In this document: one piece after another, positions 62,596 through 64,000 of the stretch
How positions within the stretch are numbered: the stretch's first letter is position 1
How the letters are laid out: each line of letters begins with the position of its first letter
From: Collinsella tanakaei
GTDB taxonomy: Bacteria; Actinomycetota; Coriobacteriia; Coriobacteriales; Coriobacteriaceae
Direction: 5' to 3'
DNA length: 64,000 nucleotides
Assembly (NCBI RefSeq): GCF_016900375.1
Contig: NZ_JACJKB010000004.1
Location: 1-64,000, forward strand
Translations under genes and position numbers: made by a program
The notes under the pieces: generated by a model
What the model was told of the DNA's origin: nothing
What the model saw: only the letters and a program-made list of their open reading frames with translations
Database searches by the model: none

Positions 62596-64000
62596 GGGCG
62601 ATGGCGGCAGGCGGTGGTAGAGCTCGAGGTTGTGGCGAATGCGCGATGCGAGCTCGTCGCTGTCGAAGCCGGGCTGGGCGCGCCAGACCCAGTTTCCGCC
62701 CAGCGTCGATGGGATGTTGATGCGCGCCTCGCAGCCGAGTTCCAGCAGGTCCTGCATCTGCACCACAGCGAGATCTGCTGGGCTGGCCCAGATGGCTCGC
62801 ATGAAGCCCCAGCCCTCGCCTTCGACGGGGTCGAGGTGCAGGTACTCGCGGGCGGTCGCCACGTCATCGGGAAGCGCGGTCTCGAGCCAACCGAGAGCGG
62901 TATCGTTGTCGTGGGTACCCACGTAGGCCACGCAGTTCGTCGGATACGAGAACGGTAGGTACGCCGCTCCGCCGCCGTCGCGCGAGTCGAAGGCGAACTC
63001 CAGAATCTTCATGCCCGGAAATCCCGTGTCGGCAAGCAGCTGGCGAACGGAGTCGGTCAGGTATCCCAGGTCCTCGGCCACGATATCGCAGGTGCCGAGG
63101 GCCTCTTTCATCATGCGGAAGAACTCGATGCCCGGACCTGGACGCCACCGGCCTCCCGCGGCGGTCTCGGACCCCGCTGGGATGGCGAAATACGAGTCGA
63201 AGCCCCGGAAGTGGTCGATGCGCACGATATCGTAGAGCTTGAACTGGGCGCGCACGCGCTCGAACCACCAGCGGTAGCCCTCTGCGCGCATGCGCTCCCA
63301 ATCGAACAGCGGGTTGCCCCACACCTGGCCGATGGCGGAAAACGCATCGGGCGGAACGCCGGCGATCTCGCGGGGCCGCAGGTTCCCGTCGAGCTCGAAC
63401 TGCTCGGGATGCGACCATACGTCAGCACTGTCACCGGCTACGTAAAACGGAAGATCGCCCATGATCCGCACGCCTGCGGTGCACGCGTATGCATGCAGGC
63501 GGTCCCATTGGCGGAAGAACAGGTACTGGACGGCCTTCCAGAACAGGACATCCTCCGCGTGCGCCGCCCGTGCCTCGGCGAGCGCGTCGGGCATGCGCAG
63601 GCGTAACCCGTCTTCCCACCTATCCCACGGCGCGCCGCCGTGCGCGTCCTTCAGCGCCATGAACAGCGCGTAATCGTCGAGCCACGCCCGCTCTTGGCTA
63701 CAGAACGCGTCGAATTCGCCGCGCTCCCCCGCCAGAAGGCACCTTACCGCCAGCCGGAGCACGCAGAAGCGTTCGCGGTAGAGCGCCCCGTAATCCACGC
63801 GCTGCGGATCTCCGCCCCACGGTCTGTTTGCGTACTCGTCGGACGCGAGCAGGCCCTCTTCTGCCAGGTCGTCCAAATCGATCAGATAGGGGTTGCCCGC
63901 GAACGTCGAGAAGCTCTGATACGGAGAATCGCCGAAACTCGTCGGCACGACCGGCAGCACCTGCCAGACTGAAACGCCCGCCGCGGCGAGAAAGTCCACG
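62593..64000 (-). CDS. malQ: 4-alpha-glucanotransferase (partial, N-terminus beyond window)
   Basis: Amylomaltase of GH77: moves alpha-1,4-glucan chains between maltodextrins. At least 469 residues are inside the window and the frame is open at the right edge; the true start, about 25-35 residues earlier, is outside. Motifs: VWQVLPVVPTSFGDSPYQS, the nucleophile aspartate in VRIDHFRGFDSYF, acid/base glutamate in DIVAEDLGYLTDS, and the aspartate in YVGTHDNDTALGWL. Also GDLPFYVAGDSADVWSHPEQF and VWGNPLFDWERM. Length fits prokaryotic MalQ of about 500. Probably used with glycogen or starch. Confidence 0.95.
   Translation of the reverse strand, partial: VDFLAAAGVSVWQVLPVVPTSFGDSPYQSFSTFAGNPYLIDLDDLAEEGLLASDEYANRPWGGDPQRVDYGALYRERFCVLRLAVRCLLAGERGEFDAFCSQERAWLDDYALFMALKDAHGGAPWDRWEDGLRLRMPDALAEARAAHAEDVLFWKAVQYLFFRQWDRLHAYACTAGVRIMGDLPFYVAGDSADVWSHPEQFELDGNLRPREIAGVPPDAFSAIGQVWGNPLFDWERMRAEGYRWWFERVRAQFKLYDIVRIDHFRGFDSYFAIPAGSETAAGGRWRPGPGIEFFRMMKEALGTCDIVAEDLGYLTDSVRQLLADTGFPGMKILEFAFDSRDGGGAAYLPFSYPTNCVAYVGTHDNDTALGWLETALPDDVATAREYLHLDPVEGEGWGFMRAIWASPADLAVVQMQDLLELGCEARINIPSTLGGNWVWRAQPGFDSDELASRIRHNLELYHRLPPSP

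Overview
The window is high-GC, with gene content that points to an anaerobic, gut-type actinobacterium of the class Coriobacteriia (a Collinsella/Olsenella-like organism; this is an inference from gene content, not a database match). The signs are: a Gram-positive division and cell-wall cluster with no ftsA; SepF and DivIVA together; surface proteins ending in S-layer-homology (SLH) repeats; an arginine deiminase operon; and fermentative phosphotransacetylase. No tRNA, rRNA, IS transposase or CRISPR array was found. The only structural RNA is RNase P RNA.

Layout. (1) 1-2.3 kb: a PiT phosphate transporter plus DUF47 partner, preceded by what looks like a PHO box, followed by RNase P RNA. (2) 2.8-23.8 kb, all on the minus strand: the dcw cluster, read mraZ-rsmH-ftsL-ftsI-murF-mraY-murD-ftsW-murG, then after a terminator murC-murB-ftsQ, then ftsZ, pgeF, phoU, yggS, sepF, yggT and divIVA. 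(3) 24.4-26.9 kb: pyrG-xerD. (4) 27.5-30.5 kb: an FHA protein and a membrane-anchored Ser/Thr kinase with a predicted external sensor. (5) 30.7-39.2 kb: a large lower-GC SLH adhesin, a decayed toxin-antitoxin pair, a papain-like SLH protease and a DUF1846 protein. (6) 39.7-45.2 kb: an aminotransferase and the arginine deiminase operon arcA-arcB-antiporter. (7) 45.8-55.2 kb, plus strand: polyphosphate kinase, an RNA methyltransferase, DJ-1, Maf and P1-peptidase proteins, an APC antiporter and a membrane-anchored serpin. (8) 55.4-58.5 kb: a transglutaminase next to a fused circularly permuted ATP-grasp/alpha-E protein, a widespread but functionally uncharacterised system. (9) 59-64 kb: a glycosyltransferase with UDP-galactopyranose mutase, phosphotransacetylase, and a 4-alpha-glucanotransferase cut by the window edge.

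The most unusual signal is non-coding. A family of about 152-195 bp elements with inverted-repeat ends occurs four times (6583, 39472, 55224, 58699), always 60-105 bp beyond the stop codon of a minus-strand gene, and with base changes in one arm compensated in the other. Two copies bracket the transglutaminase/ATP-grasp pair. Further non-coding signals are a bipartite element shared by the ftsZ and mraZ upstream regions, clusters of TGGGN repeats that fit MraZ operators, a three-repeat PHO-like box, a perfect 40-bp inverted repeat at the left edge, and a 52-bp tandem duplication at the end of xerD.

How it fits together: most of the window builds and divides the cell wall (precursor synthesis by MurB/C/D/F, MraY and MurG; polymerisation by FtsW/FtsI; the ring by FtsZ/SepF/FtsQ/FtsL; poles by DivIVA). 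A second theme is phosphate (PiT, DUF47, PhoU, Ppk), a third is arginine fermentation, and a fourth is the cell surface (SLH proteins, serpin, galactofuranose-type glycan). Coordinates of terminators and promoters come from reading the sequence by eye.
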